Part shown: piece after piece, positions 1-10,437 of the stretch
Position numbering within the stretch: the stretch's first letter is position 1
Layout of the letters: each line of letters starts with the position of its first letter
Source: Croceicoccus marinus
GTDB lineage: Bacteria > Pseudomonadota > Alphaproteobacteria > Sphingomonadales > Sphingomonadaceae
NCBI RefSeq assembly: GCF_001661675.2
Contig: NZ_CP019604.1
Coordinates: forward strand, 1 to 64,000
Direction of reading: 5' to 3'
Length of the DNA: 64,000 bases
Made by a program: the position numbers and the translations under genes
The notes under the pieces: generated by a model
The model's input: the letters and a program-made list of their open reading frames with translations, nothing else
What the model was told of the DNA's origin: nothing
The model's database searches: none

Positions 1-71
1 GTGGGTTTGGCCTGTCGTGGAGCGACAATGGGCAATAACATGTCCAATGATGATTGCTCCGACGGCGGCAG

Positions 72-956
72 TTACCGCGATGATGCCAGAGCGTCGAAGC
101 CGGAGATGACATCGAACAGTTCTTCATCAATGTCGCTCTGGCGCAGCTGATGAAAGGCGGCGCGCAGTTGCTCGAGCAATTCGCTGATATTCTTGTCGGC
201 GCGCTCCATGGCTACCAGCCGGCTCGCATTCTCGCTCGCGAGAGACTCGGCGCAGGCCCGAAAGAGTGAGATGAACAGAAACTCGCGGATGAAGGCGCTC
301 GTTGCCGGATAATTGGCGCCTACGATTTCAGGGAGATTCTGGGCGGGCCAGGGGATGTTGAGCAGATCTTGTTGCCACTGTGTGTCGAGCGGCAACAATC
401 GCTGCCCGACCGGTTCATATAGAGAGCCGGGCAACGGGCGATTGTGGAACACCCACAGACTTGCACCATTGGCTGCTTGCGTTTCACTGGCCAACTGAAC
501 CTGCGCGACAAGCGAGGCGATGGCCTGGATTGAACTGGGTACTGGCAAGAGTCCCACTAGTTGCAATCCGGCATCCGCCAGGCGGGCAGAAATACGTTCG
601 CCGATCGCCCACACCAAGCATTTGCCGTGAAGCGCGGCAAGGGTCGTGATCGCGTGCTCGGCGATCACGTCGTTAAACTGACCCACCAGACCTTGATCCG
701 ACCCGAAAACAATCGCGCTGACTGCTTTGTTGTGCCCGTGTCGTTCTTCGCCGCGCGCTGGAAGCGGGCGCGCGCTTTGCCGAAAGCAGACGCCCAACCC
801 AAGTTCAACAGCGCGCTGGTAATCGGCCAATCCGCGAACGGATCTTTCGAATTGTCCGATGCTCGATGCAGCCAGGGCCTTCATTGTCCGGACGACGGAC
901 TGGAGATCGTCGGCACTCTGGATCTTTCGCTTCAGGCCTTCCGTCGTATTGCTCAT
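72..956 (-). CDS. atpG: N-ATPase F1 gamma subunit
   Basis: Central-stalk gamma subunit of an alternative (N-type) F1Fo ATPase; it couples rotation of the c-ring to catalysis in the alpha3beta3 head. The 294-residue product begins with a typical gamma N-terminal helix (LKRKIQSADDLQSVVRTMKA) and has the conserved C-terminal helix with ENASRLVAM and a trailing coiled coil. It is the last gene of the operon, and its ATG overlaps the atpA stop in an ATGA (953-956). The reading frame is intact. Only 71 bases follow it before the window edge, and I see no clear terminator there. Confidence 0.93.
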   Translation of the reverse strand: MSNTTEGLKRKIQSADDLQSVVRTMKALAASSIGQFERSVRGLADYQRAVELGLGVCFRQSARPLPARGEERHGHNKAVSAIVFGSDQGLVGQFNDVIAEHAITTLAALHGKCLVWAIGERISARLADAGLQLVGLLPVPSSIQAIASLVAQVQLASETQAANGASLWVFHNRPLPGSLYEPVGQRLLPLDTQWQQDLLNIPWPAQNLPEIVGANYPATSAFIREFLFISLFRACAESLASENASRLVAMERADKNISELLEQLRAAFHQLRQSDIDEELFDVISGFDALASSR

Positions 957-2569
957 GACGTGGCCGTTCCATCCTTCGCGGCTTTGAACTGAGCGGCGAC
1001 CAAAGGGGAACGATTCCTGGACTCGGCTATTGCGTCTGACGGCGGTGCGCCCTGGAAAGGAGCAAGTGCCTGCCGGGCGATTTCGATAATCGCTGCGCGA
1101 TCGTCATCGCTCAGCTTTTCGGCGCTTTCCAGTTGCGCCCGCACGTTAGCCGGGATGTTGAGGCAGCCTTCTGAACCGCAAGCTCAGCATTCGCCATCTG
1201 GCCGAGCGCAACCGTATCGAAAAGTTTCGTGGTTACGGCCAGAAGGATCGCAATTTGCGCCGGTACTGAGACTGGCGCGTTTTCGGGCTGTTGGAGGCAG
1301 GCGCGAATGCGGCGACCATGTTCGATTGTTTTGCGGGTGTCTTGATCAAGCTTGGCACCGAACCGGGCGAAGGTCTCGAGTTCCTCAAACTGAGCATAGG
1401 CGAGCTTGAGATCGCCAGCTACAGCGCGGAAAGCTGCGCGTTGCGCCTTGCCGCCGACACGCGAGACGGATTTGCCGACATCGACGGCAGGCAATACACC
1501 CAGTTCGAACAACGCAGGGGAGAGATATATCTGGCCATCGGTGATCGAAATCAGGTTGGTTGGAATATATGCGGACAGGTTCTGCGCTTCGGTTTCAACG
1601 ATCGGGCGCCGTGAGCGACCCGCTTCCGAGCTCCTCGCGCAGGTGCGTTGCCCTTTCGAGCAGCCGCGCGTGAATGTAAAAGATATCGCCGGAAAGGCCT
1701 CGCGGCCGGGCGGACGTCGCAATAGCAGGGATAGCTCACGGTAAGCACGGGCATGCTGCGTGAGATCGTCATAAACAATCAGCACGGCGCGACCCTGCGC
1801 CATGAAATGCTCTGCGATGCTGGTAGCAGCGTAAGGGGCGATGAAGGTCAGACCCGGCGGATCGTTCCCCTCGGTGACCACAACCACCGTATAGTCCATA
1901 GCACCGGCTTCCCGCAGTGTTGCTACCGTCTTTGCAACGGCGGAGGCACGCTGGCCGATGGCACAATACACGCACAGCAGATTCTGATCGCGCTGATTGA
2001 GAATGGTGTCGATCGCAATGGCGGTCTTGCCTGTCTGTCGATCACCCAAGATCAATTCGCGTTGACCACGGCCGACCGGAATGAGGGCGTCGATGACCTT
2101 GATCCCGGTCTGGAGCGGGATCGTAACTGCCGCGCGATCCATAATGTGCGGCGCGTTACGCTCATGGGCAAAGCGCTCGCTGGTGATGACGGGCCTTTGT
2201 CGTCGAGCGGTCGTCCAAGCGGATCGATAACGCGCCCCAGCAAGCCATCGCCTACTGCGACATCCATCACCCGGCTCGTGCGCCCGACTTCATCACCAGC
2301 GTTGAGATGAGAATGGGGCCCGAGAGCACAACGTCGATTTCGTCTTCGTCGACATTGAACGCTATGCCGAGCGTGCCGCCCTGAAATCTGATGAGTTCCT
2401 CAAAGCCGACGGAAGGAAGGCCGGCCACCTTGGCCACACCAGTGGCAATGGCGGTGATCGTGCCGACCTCCTTCGATGTCAGCTGCGGTTTGAATGTTTT
2501 TCGCGCCTGTCCAACTGCGGATAAGGCAGGACCGAGAACACTCGGCAAGTTCTCAGGCTTGACGATCAT
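953..2569 (-). pseudogene. atpA: N-ATPase F1 alpha subunit, multiply frameshifted
   Basis: Alpha subunit (non-catalytic nucleotide-binding chain) of the N-ATPase. Homologous segments lie end to end in different frames: N-terminus to about 2315, then frames changing near 2315-2318 (G4 run), 2191, 1692, 1607 and 1160. Restoring single bases rebuilds a normal alpha chain: [14 protein letters not shown] after the first break, [20 protein letters not shown] after the second, [19 protein letters not shown] between the third and fourth, and [17 protein letters not shown] after the last. The P-loop [13 protein letters not shown] is present. The span is 1617 bp (539 codons), so the shifts cancel to a normal length. 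As written the gene cannot make a full-length protein. It is either a pseudogene or contains homopolymer-type sequencing errors. The ATG at 2569 overlaps atpF. Confidence 0.9.
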
Positions 2570-3434
2570 TCGCCCTTCCTGTCCAGTTTTGATGGTTCAG
2601 TGATTTTAGGTTGAGACCCTCGGTTTTCGCGATCGATGTTGAGCCGTACTTTAGGGTGGTCTGGGTCTTTACTTCACCTCTCTCCGCAAGTAGTCCATCG
2701 ACCTGGCTTTCAAGAGACGTCAGATAATCGGCGATGCTCCAGGCGAGCTTTTGTCCATTTGCGATCAGCTCAATCCCGCCGACCAATTCGGGGGCGACAA
2801 CGAACCGGACGCGGACGTCGATTGAGAAGATATCGTGGAGCGCTTTTTCGATTGCCGCGCGGTGTTCGGCGGGCAAATCAAATGCGCTGCGCACAAGCGC
2901 CGGATCAGGGGTCGTCTCGAGAGCCTTGCCAAGTCGCTCCTTGGACCCGCTGTCCATCTCCAGCAGCCGGTCGATGAAGACCTCGCTTATGCGCTCGTCG
3001 ACATTCGCGGCGGCAAGATCCTTTAACGCCATTCGCGCAACGGAAAAAACCTCCTGCTGGGCCTGGCGGGAGATTGCTTGATTGAGATTGTGAGCCTCGC
3101 TTAGCAGCGCTTCCTGTCGTTTTGCACGCATGCCATCGGCGGCCTTCCGTGCTTCGTCGAGGAGCCGCTGTCGCTCCACGCCCACTTCTATGATCGCCAT
3201 CTTCATGCGGTCGGTGCGTTGCTGATCGAACTGCTCGTTCTTGCGCCGGAACTCCTCGCGCTCTCGTTCCGCTTCCGCCTTTCTTGCGTCGGCGTCGGCG
3301 AGTTCGGCAGCGATCCGTTTTTCGCGCGCATCGATCGCGCCTAGGATCGGGCGATAGAGAAAGCGCTTCAACAGCCACACCAGGATGAGAAAGTTGAGCG
3401 CTTGCGCACCGACAGTGAACCAATCGATGAGCAC
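2553..3434 (-). CDS. atpF: N-ATPase Fo b subunit with delta-like C-terminus
   Basis: Peripheral-stalk subunit. It has one N-terminal membrane helix (residues about 5-25), a long charged coiled coil (about 35-130), and a C-terminal region (about 190-265) ending in ELVGGIELIANGQKLAWSIA, which resembles the C-terminus of delta subunits. N-ATPase operons lack a separate atpH, and this longer b chain is thought to cover the delta role. At 293 residues it is longer than an ordinary b subunit (about 156-160). The GTG at 3434 is the likely start, just after the atpE stop at 3438. The end overlaps atpA by 17 bp. The frame is intact. Confidence 0.88.
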   Translation of the reverse strand: MLIDWFTVGAQALNFLILVWLLKRFLYRPILGAIDAREKRIAAELADADARKAEAEREREEFRRKNEQFDQQRTDRMKMAIIEVGVERQRLLDEARKAADGMRAKRQEALLSEAHNLNQAISRQAQQEVFSVARMALKDLAAANVDERISEVFIDRLLEMDSGSKERLGKALETTPDPALVRSAFDLPAEHRAAIEKALHDIFSIDVRVRFVVAPELVGGIELIANGQKLAWSIADYLTSLESQVDGLLAERGEVKTQTTLKYGSTSIAKTEGLNLKSLNHQNWTGRANDRQA

Positions 3435-3437
3435 GGA

Positions 3438-3718
3438 CTACTGTCCCGCGGTCTGAGCGATGATGTTACTCCAAAACGGATTGGCGAAGATGAGTATCAT
3501 CGAGATCACGAAGCAATAGATTGCGACCGACTCGATCATGGCCAGCCCCACAAACAAGGTTCGTGTGATCGTGGCAGAAGCATCCGGCTGCTGTGCCAGC
3601 GAGCTCAGCGCCGTGGCGACCGCGCGTCCTTCGCCCAGCGCGGGCCCGATACTCCCAAGGCGATCGTCAGTCCGGCAGTGACGATTGAAGCAATCGCAAT
3701 TAGCGTCGCGCTATCCAT
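3438..3718 (-). pseudogene. atpE: N-ATPase Fo c subunit (rotor ring), one frameshift
   Basis: Two-helix proteolipid that forms the rotor ring. The start ATG at 3718 has a strong ribosome-binding site (AAAGGAGG, 7 bases upstream). The frame is lost near 3654-3656 (CCC on the plus strand). Adding one base gives a normal 93-residue protein containing GSIGPALGEGRAVATAL and GLAMIESVAIYCF. In the restored protein Glu30 and Glu63 are 33 residues apart, and Ser64 and Tyr68 follow. These positions align with Q32, E65, S66 and Y70 of the Ilyobacter Na+ c-ring; V65 replaces T67. As written the protein stops early, so this is a pseudogene or a sequencing error. Confidence 0.9.
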
Positions 3719-3743
3719 AATGCCTCCTTTTTGTTGACGCCGT

Positions 3744-4445
3744 TCATGCTGAAGGAACTGGTCGTGGCTCTGATCTAGGACCAGTAACGCGTGTGGCGGC
3801 AGCGATATATACGGTGGCCAGAATGCTGAAGATGTAGGCTTGCACCATGCCGGTGAGCAGTCCGAGCGCACTCATCACGACGGGGAAAATGAACGGCGTG
3901 ACGCTGAGGAGGATGGCGAGGATGAGCGCTCCGCTCATCATGTTGCCGAACAGACGCACGGCGAGTGCCAATGTGCGCGACAGTTCACTGATGATGTTGA
4001 ACGGCAGCATGATGGCTGTCGGTTCCAAATATGATTTGAGATATCCGCCCAGACCCTGTTCCCGAATGCCGTACAGCGGGACGATCACCCAGACGCACAG
4101 CGCCAGAGCCGCCGTTGTCGAAAGCGAACCGGTCGGTGGCTCGTAGCCAGGGACAATCGTGAACAGACTGGCCAAGGCGACGAACAGGAAGAGCGTTCCT
4201 AAAAAGCCGATGTATTTCCGTGCGGGCCGCAGACCCACATCTTCGATTTGCTGCTCGATGCCCGTGACGATGATTTCCAGCAGATTTTGCCAGCGCGAGC
4301 GGTGCAATTCCGTGGAGAGGTTTCGCGTGATGAGCATTGCGCCAATGGCCAGCACAAGCATCAGACCCCATGTGAACACGATTGTGCCGTTGAGCTTGAA
4401 AAAGCCTTGCTGCCAGAAGACCATGTCGTCGGGACTAAGGCGCAT
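3744..4445 (-). CDS. atpB: N-ATPase Fo a subunit
   Basis: Membrane stator subunit that provides the ion half-channels facing the c-ring. The 233-residue protein has five to six hydrophobic segments. The conserved helix carrying the essential arginine is visible as ALAVRLFGNMMSGALIL. The frame is intact. The start at 4445 lies inside the end of atpR (overlap 4435-4445), and atpE follows 26 bp after its stop. Position and size match atpB of N-ATPase operons. Confidence 0.93.
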   Translation of the reverse strand: MRLSPDDMVFWQQGFFKLNGTIVFTWGLMLVLAIGAMLITRNLSTELHRSRWQNLLEIIVTGIEQQIEDVGLRPARKYIGFLGTLFLFVALASLFTIVPGYEPPTGSLSTTAALALCVWVIVPLYGIREQGLGGYLKSYLEPTAIMLPFNIISELSRTLALAVRLFGNMMSGALILAILLSVTPFIFPVVMSALGLLTGMVQAYIFSILATVYIAAATRVTGPRSEPRPVPSA

Positions 4446-4748
4446 GGCGTGCCTCCGCTGCCGAGCGGGTGAGGATATTGGTCGATGAACCCGTCAGCCA
4501 TTTCATCGTCAGACGTGCGGCCAGGAAGCCAAGGAGGGACATGAGCCAGCGCTCCCAATGTGATCCTCCCACCAGATAGAACCCCGCCATGGTGATGCCT
4601 GTCCGCACCAGCATGCTGCCCATGAACCAAAGTCCCGGCTGTCTTGACGAAATACCCCTGCGGACGGTCCACCATAGTCCCCGAAGAAGAACACACCGAG
4701 CAGAAGGCCAGCGACCAAAGGTGGCCCCAAAGATCCGAGTTCATTCAT
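4435..4748 (-). pseudogene. atpR: N-ATPase AtpR small membrane subunit, one frameshift
   Basis: AtpR is a small three-helix protein found only in N-ATPase operons and thought to help load ions onto, or assemble, the c-ring. The N-terminus (MNELGSLGPPLVAGLLLGVF) is in one frame. The C-terminus (GSMLVRTGITMAGFYLVGG onward) is in another. The break is at a C4 run on the plus strand (4679-4682). One extra base restores FFFGGLWWTVRRGISSRQPG and a 104-residue protein. The start overlaps the atpQ stop in an ATGAATGA. As written it is disrupted. Confidence 0.87.
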
Positions 4749-5079
4749 GGGTGTCTTCCAGATCGTCCTGCATCGCCTTGTCTTCCTTGGCGATCCAGTG
4801 CCACGCGTTGAAACAGCCGATGGCAAGACCCGCCACCAACAGGGCGAGAGTCCAGGAAAATTCGGTTGGATGACGTTGATCCAACCAAATGCCGAGCGCG
4901 GCCCCGAGCAGCGTCGGGATTGCTACCGACCAGCCGACGAGCCCCATCATTCCCAAACCGAACCAGACGCCTTTGCCGGCATTGCGCCGAGCCTTCAGTT
5001 TTCGCTCCGCTTTAGTGCCGATCGTCTTACCGAACGACTGCTCTTGGGTTCGAGGTGTCTTGGTCGGCCTATCTCTCAT
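4741..5079 (-). CDS. atpQ: N-ATPase AtpQ (AtpI-like) small membrane protein
   Basis: AtpQ is the N-ATPase counterpart of the AtpI/Atp1 assembly factors. The 112-residue product has a basic N-terminal tail followed by two hydrophobic hairpin helices (about residues 40-62 and 72-95, with GWSVAIPTLLGAALGIWLD and SWTLALLVAGLAIGCFNAW) and a charged end. It overlaps atpC upstream (5069-5079) and atpR downstream, as expected for a translationally coupled operon. The frame is intact. Confidence 0.88.
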   Translation of the reverse strand: MRDRPTKTPRTQEQSFGKTIGTKAERKLKARRNAGKGVWFGLGMMGLVGWSVAIPTLLGAALGIWLDQRHPTEFSWTLALLVAGLAIGCFNAWHWIAKEDKAMQDDLEDTHE

Positions 5080-5461
5080 CGCGGACCGTCACCAAACGGC
5101 GGATGAGGTCGCCCTCCAGTTTTGCCAGGGTCGAGCGCATGTCTTGATCGCGTCGGTCGAATGTCAGGAACTCCCGTTCCACCGCGTCGCGCAACTGGCC
5201 AAGGACTGTCCCGCTCAGTGCGCGGCGGGCAGAGACGAGCACCTCGGCGCCAGATTTGATAATCACACCTTCATCGATGGCGACGAAAGTCTCCCCGTCA
5301 GAGGGCGTTTCGTAAATCAATATACCGGGGACGAGGGCCGCCACGCAGTCCAGACGGTGCGGTAAAATGGCAAACGACCCGTCCGGCGTTTCGGCGACGA
5401 TGCGCATCACGTCAGTCTTCTCGACGAAGATCTCGAACGGCAGGAGAATCTTGAGATTCAT
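5069..5461 (-). CDS. atpC: N-ATPase F1 epsilon subunit
   Basis: Epsilon subunit of F1, part of the rotor stalk. The 130-residue protein has the N-terminal beta-sandwich seen in epsilon chains (LLPFEIFVEKTDVMRIVAET, then DGSFAILPHRLDCVAALVPG) and a C-terminal helical hairpin. In N-ATPases it is the second gene of the operon, directly after atpD, as here (gap 3 bp). The frame is intact. Confidence 0.9.
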   Translation of the reverse strand: MNLKILLPFEIFVEKTDVMRIVAETPDGSFAILPHRLDCVAALVPGILIYETPSDGETFVAIDEGVIIKSGAEVLVSARRALSGTVLGQLRDAVEREFLTFDRRDQDMRSTLAKLEGDLIRRLVTVRDER

Positions 5462-5464
5462 GGG

Positions 5465-7547
<2,083 letters not shown>

Positions 7548-7897
7548 ATGCAGTACGACGCGAGCGGCAACATCTTTACCATAATTGTCATCCTGTTCAT
7601 TGCGCTGGCAGTTTTCGCAGGCTCGATCCGCATTTTGCGGGAGTATGAGCGCGCGGTTATATTCACGCTCGGTCGTTTTACTGGGGTCAAAGGGCCCGGG
7701 CTGATCTTTATTTTCCCGTTTGTACAGACCATTGCACGCGTTGATTTGCGTACGATCGTTCTTGACGTGCCGACCCAGGACCTGATCTCGCGCGACAACG
7801 TCTCCATTCACGTGAACGCGGTGATCTACTTCCGCGTGATCGATCCGGAGCGTGCGATCATTCAGGTGGAGCAATTCGATTACGCAATCAGCCAGCT
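7548..7897 (+). pseudogene. Slipin/stomatin-like (SPFH) protein, 5' part, cut by IS
   Basis: N-terminal part of a band-7/SPFH membrane protein (prokaryotic slipin), a family of membrane-anchored scaffolds. It has one N-terminal membrane helix (NIFTIIVILFIALAVFAGSI) and the SPFH start (YERAVIFTLGRF, GPGLIFIFPFVQTIARVDLR, DNVSIHVNAVIYFRV). The frame runs to ISQL and then enters the insertion element. I prefer ATG 7548, which has a GGAGA box, over ATG 7518. Joined to the part at 9195-9646, with one copy of the target repeat removed, it would give a 265-residue protein with no other lesion. Confidence 0.9.
7894..7897. repeat. Target-site duplication (left copy), AGCT
   Basis: The four bases AGCT precede the left end of the insertion element and recur at 9195-9198 after its right end. 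Removing the element and one copy restores the slipin codons ISQLAQTTLRSV in frame. AGCT is palindromic, so the exact element boundary could shift by these four bases. Confidence 0.85.
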
Positions 7898-7914
7898 GGA
7901 CACCCGCAACAACC
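7898..7914 (+). repeat. IS5-family left inverted repeat
   Basis: A 17-bp terminal repeat beginning GGACACCCGCAA. It pairs with 9178-9194 with a single mismatch at position 13. Confidence 0.85.
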
Positions 7915-8042
7915 ATGATTTTGGCGCCGTGATTGGGCGGGTTGCGGGGATTGCCGCGAGAGACGCTATTGGAAAGGTTGGATTGGCCAATTTTCGGTGA
8001 TGTCTTTGGCCTTCCGGGCCTTTTTGTCGATTTCAGGCGCAC

Positions 8043-9128
8043 CTATCCCGTGGCTGCACATCGCTCATGGAAGATCAGGCGGTCGAAGTTGTAGGCGAGA
8101 TTAGCCAGCGTGAGTTTTGCCTGCGCACGGGCAATGCCGATGGTGCGGATAAAGAGGCCATAGCGGTTCTTCTGGTGGGCAAAGACATGCTCGACCCTGG
8201 CCCGGATAGCCGACTTTGCAGCATTCGCGCGTGCCATGTTCTCGGGCATCGGTCTGCCCTTGGGCTTGCGGCGATGGATGCGGCTCTTGAGCATGTTGGC
8301 CTTCAGCAATGCCTCGTTCCTGGCGCTACGATAGGCGCTGTCGGCCCAGACATCGCCAGCGGTGTTGGCGGTGTCGATCACCCGGCGCAACTGGCGCCCG
8401 TCGCTGTCCGCTGCCGATGTCACCGCTGCTTTGCGAATAAAGCCGAAGCGCCGGTCGATGCTGATATGCGACTTGTAGCCAAACACGGGTGTGGCGATCT
8501 GCGGCAGCGGGGTGCCGTCGGGGCGATAACGGATCTTGCCCCCGATCTTCAACGTCCAGCGCGCATCGACATCCTTCTGGTGAGCCTTGTTCGGCTTGCT
8601 CCGCCAGATCTGCCTGGCTGACTTGCCGGCTTTGATCGCGGCCTTCTCGTCCTCGGTGTTGCGCTGCTTGGGCGCGGGCACCAGCGTGGCATCGACGATC
8701 TGACCGCCCATCGCCAGGTATCCTGCCTCGCGCAGTTGCTGTTCGAACGCCTGCATCAACGCCTCAAGCGTGCCGCTCTCGGTGAGCCGGTTGCGATAGT
8801 GACGGATGGTGTTCTCGTCCGGCATCGCGCCGCCAAGGTCGAAACCGAAGAAGCGCATCCAGCTCAGCCGATCTCTGATCATGAACTCCATGCGCGCATC
8901 CGACAGATTATGCTGCGCCTGAACCATCAGCACTTTGAACATCGCCACGGGATCGAAGGCCGGGCGACCGCCCTTGGCGCCGTCGCTATAGCCAAGCCCG
9001 CGGGTCAGAAGCGGCCGGAAGCGTTCAAACTCAACCGTGCCCGCCAAAACCTCCAGCGGATCGCCGTCCTTGCTCAGCCGGTCCAGGTGCTCCGCAAGCG
9101 AAAATAGGCTGCGTGGGTGCATCGACAC
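8043..9128 (-). CDS. IS5-family transposase
   Basis: DDE transposase of 361 residues that catalyses excision and insertion of its element. The N-terminal DUF772-type domain contains GYSDGAKGGRPAFDPVAMFK and DENTIRHYRNRL. Catalytic regions are visible as QIVDATLVPAP (first Asp), DVWADSAYRS (second Asp) and IRARVEHVFAHQKNRYG (Glu, with the R-x3-E pattern of IS5). The frame is complete and fills most of the element, so it is probably active. Confidence 0.93.
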   Translation of the reverse strand: MSMHPRSLFSLAEHLDRLSKDGDPLEVLAGTVEFERFRPLLTRGLGYSDGAKGGRPAFDPVAMFKVLMVQAQHNLSDARMEFMIRDRLSWMRFFGFDLGGAMPDENTIRHYRNRLTESGTLEALMQAFEQQLREAGYLAMGGQIVDATLVPAPKQRNTEDEKAAIKAGKSARQIWRSKPNKAHQKDVDARWTLKIGGKIRYRPDGTPLPQIATPVFGYKSHISIDRRFGFIRKAAVTSAADSDGRQLRRVIDTANTAGDVWADSAYRSARNEALLKANMLKSRIHRRKPKGRPMPENMARANAAKSAIRARVEHVFAHQKNRYGLFIRTIGIARAQAKLTLANLAYNFDRLIFHERCAATG

Positions 9129-9177
9129 TCTCCGTTCAATGCCCCGAGTGAATCACAGCACGTGCCTCAAAGCGAGG

Positions 9178-9194
9178 GGTTTTTGCGGGTGTCC
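9178..9194 (-). repeat. IS5-family right inverted repeat
   Basis: Read on the minus strand from 9194, this is GGACACCCGCAAAAACC, matching the left end at 16 of 17 bases. The AGCT target duplication follows at 9195-9198. Confidence 0.85.
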
Positions 9195-9646
9195 AGCTAG
9201 CGCAGACCACGCTTCGCTCGGTGCTCGGCAAGCACGAACTCGACGAAATGCTCTCCGAGCGGGACAAGCTCAACAAGGACATCCAGGAAATTCTCGATGC
9301 ACAAACCGACGCGTGGGGAATCAAGGTCGCCAATGTCGAAATCAAGCATGTCGATATTCAGGAAAGCATGATCCGTGCGATCGGCCAGCAGGCTGAGGCC
9401 GAGCGCGAGCGCCGGGCCCGGGTCATCAATGCCGAAGGCGAGCAACAGGCGGCGCAAAAGCTGCTGGAAGCGGCTGAAACTCTTTCGGCACGTCCTGAAG
9501 CCATGCAGCTTCGCTATCTGGGTGCTCTGGGCACAATTGCCGGAGATAAGAGCTCGACCATCGTTTTCCCGTTCCCCATTGAATTTGGAGGATTGTTCGA
9601 GACTCTGGCCAAGCAAAAAGATGCGCCTGGTGGCGGCGACGCGTAA
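9195..9646 (+). pseudogene. Slipin/stomatin-like (SPFH) protein, 3' part, cut by IS
   Basis: C-terminal part of the slipin gene split by the insertion element. It encodes the end of the SPFH domain (LRSVLGKHELDEMLSERDKL, VANVEIKHVDI) and the helical, Ala/Glu-rich tail (AEAERERRARVINAEGEQQA), ending near FPFPIEFGGLFETLAKQ. It continues in the frame of the 5' part once the element and one AGCT are removed. A GTG at 9221 could start a short fragment, but it would lack the membrane anchor. Confidence 0.9.
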
Positions 9647-9713
9647 CCCGTAGGGCAAGCCGATGCAGTCCTGCCCCTTGCCCGGACGTAACAAAGAGGA
9701 AGATGCCTTCACT

Positions 9714-10235
9714 ATGAGATACAGATCGTTCTGGCGCCAAGCGCTTGCTACGCTGGGCCTAGCAGGAATGCTCTTCGCTCCGGTCACAGCCAACGCGGGT
9801 GTAATCGATGGTTCTCAGAGCGCGGGCGGTCTCACGGTGTATCTAGGCGTGGTGCCGGCGGCAGTGGTGAAGGGTCATCCAACCGGCCATCCCGAGGCGG
9901 AGATGCATGGCGGCACGCCGGCAAGCTCTCACAGCATGCACATCACGGCCGCTGTCTTCGAAAAGGCTTCAGGGGCCAGAGTCAAGGACGCGAATGTCAC
10001 CGCGCATATCCTCGAGCCTGGCGGAATACAACGATCGGTTCGCCTGCAACCGATGACTGTCGCGGGCGCGCTGACTTTCGGCGGGTACACAACCTTTGCC
10101 CGAGGCATTAATTACCGGATCGGAATTGTCGTGGACCGCCCGCCGCACATGCTGCCGTCGCAATCGAAGCAGACTCCGCACGCGATGCATCGCAAGCCGT
10201 CTGTGACGGTGCATTTCACCTATACCCATGATTGA
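9714..10235 (+). CDS. Predicted secreted protein of unknown function
   Basis: A 173-residue protein with a clear signal peptide (MRYRSFWRQALATLGLAGML to about TANA-G), so it should be periplasmic. The mature part is rich in His and Met (GHPTGHPEAEMHGG, SHSMHITAAVF), which hints at metal contact. It has a beta-rich pattern, with VKDANVTAHILEPGG resembling periplasmic FixH/YtkA-like immunoglobulin folds. That family link is only my impression. I chose ATG 9714 because the signal peptide starts there; an in-frame ATG 17 codons earlier is unlikely. Confidence 0.65.
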   Translation: MRYRSFWRQALATLGLAGMLFAPVTANAGVIDGSQSAGGLTVYLGVVPAAVVKGHPTGHPEAEMHGGTPASSHSMHITAAVFEKASGARVKDANVTAHILEPGGIQRSVRLQPMTVAGALTFGGYTTFARGINYRIGIVVDRPPHMLPSQSKQTPHAMHRKPSVTVHFTYTHD

Positions 10236-10437
10236 AGCATGTCGCGCGGCAACCCGGACGGTTGACAGGTGCGTTCCAGCGACGACGGAGGCCTTCCTCT
10301 TCCATGGCGCTCTTGTCGTCTAAAGCGCGGGTCTGCATAGCGACAGCAAACTGTAATTCACCGGAGGCTCAAACGTCTTCAGAGGGCGGCGGCAGAAATT
10401 CGGCACCGTCAGCGGTCCGGCGCAGGAGGACTTCAGA

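Larger units (their letters stand above)
7898..9194 (-). mobile_element. IS5-family insertion sequence, 1297 bp, complete
   Basis: The element is bounded by inverted repeats GGACACCCGCAACAACC (7898-7914) and, on the other strand, GGACACCCGCAAAAACC (9194 to 9178): 16 of 17 match. It is flanked by a 4-bp AGCT duplication. It contains one intact transposase gene on the minus strand. It sits inside the slipin gene, whose two halves are otherwise intact and in register, so the insertion looks recent. Size, 4-bp duplication and transposase type fit the IS5 family. Confidence 0.92.
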
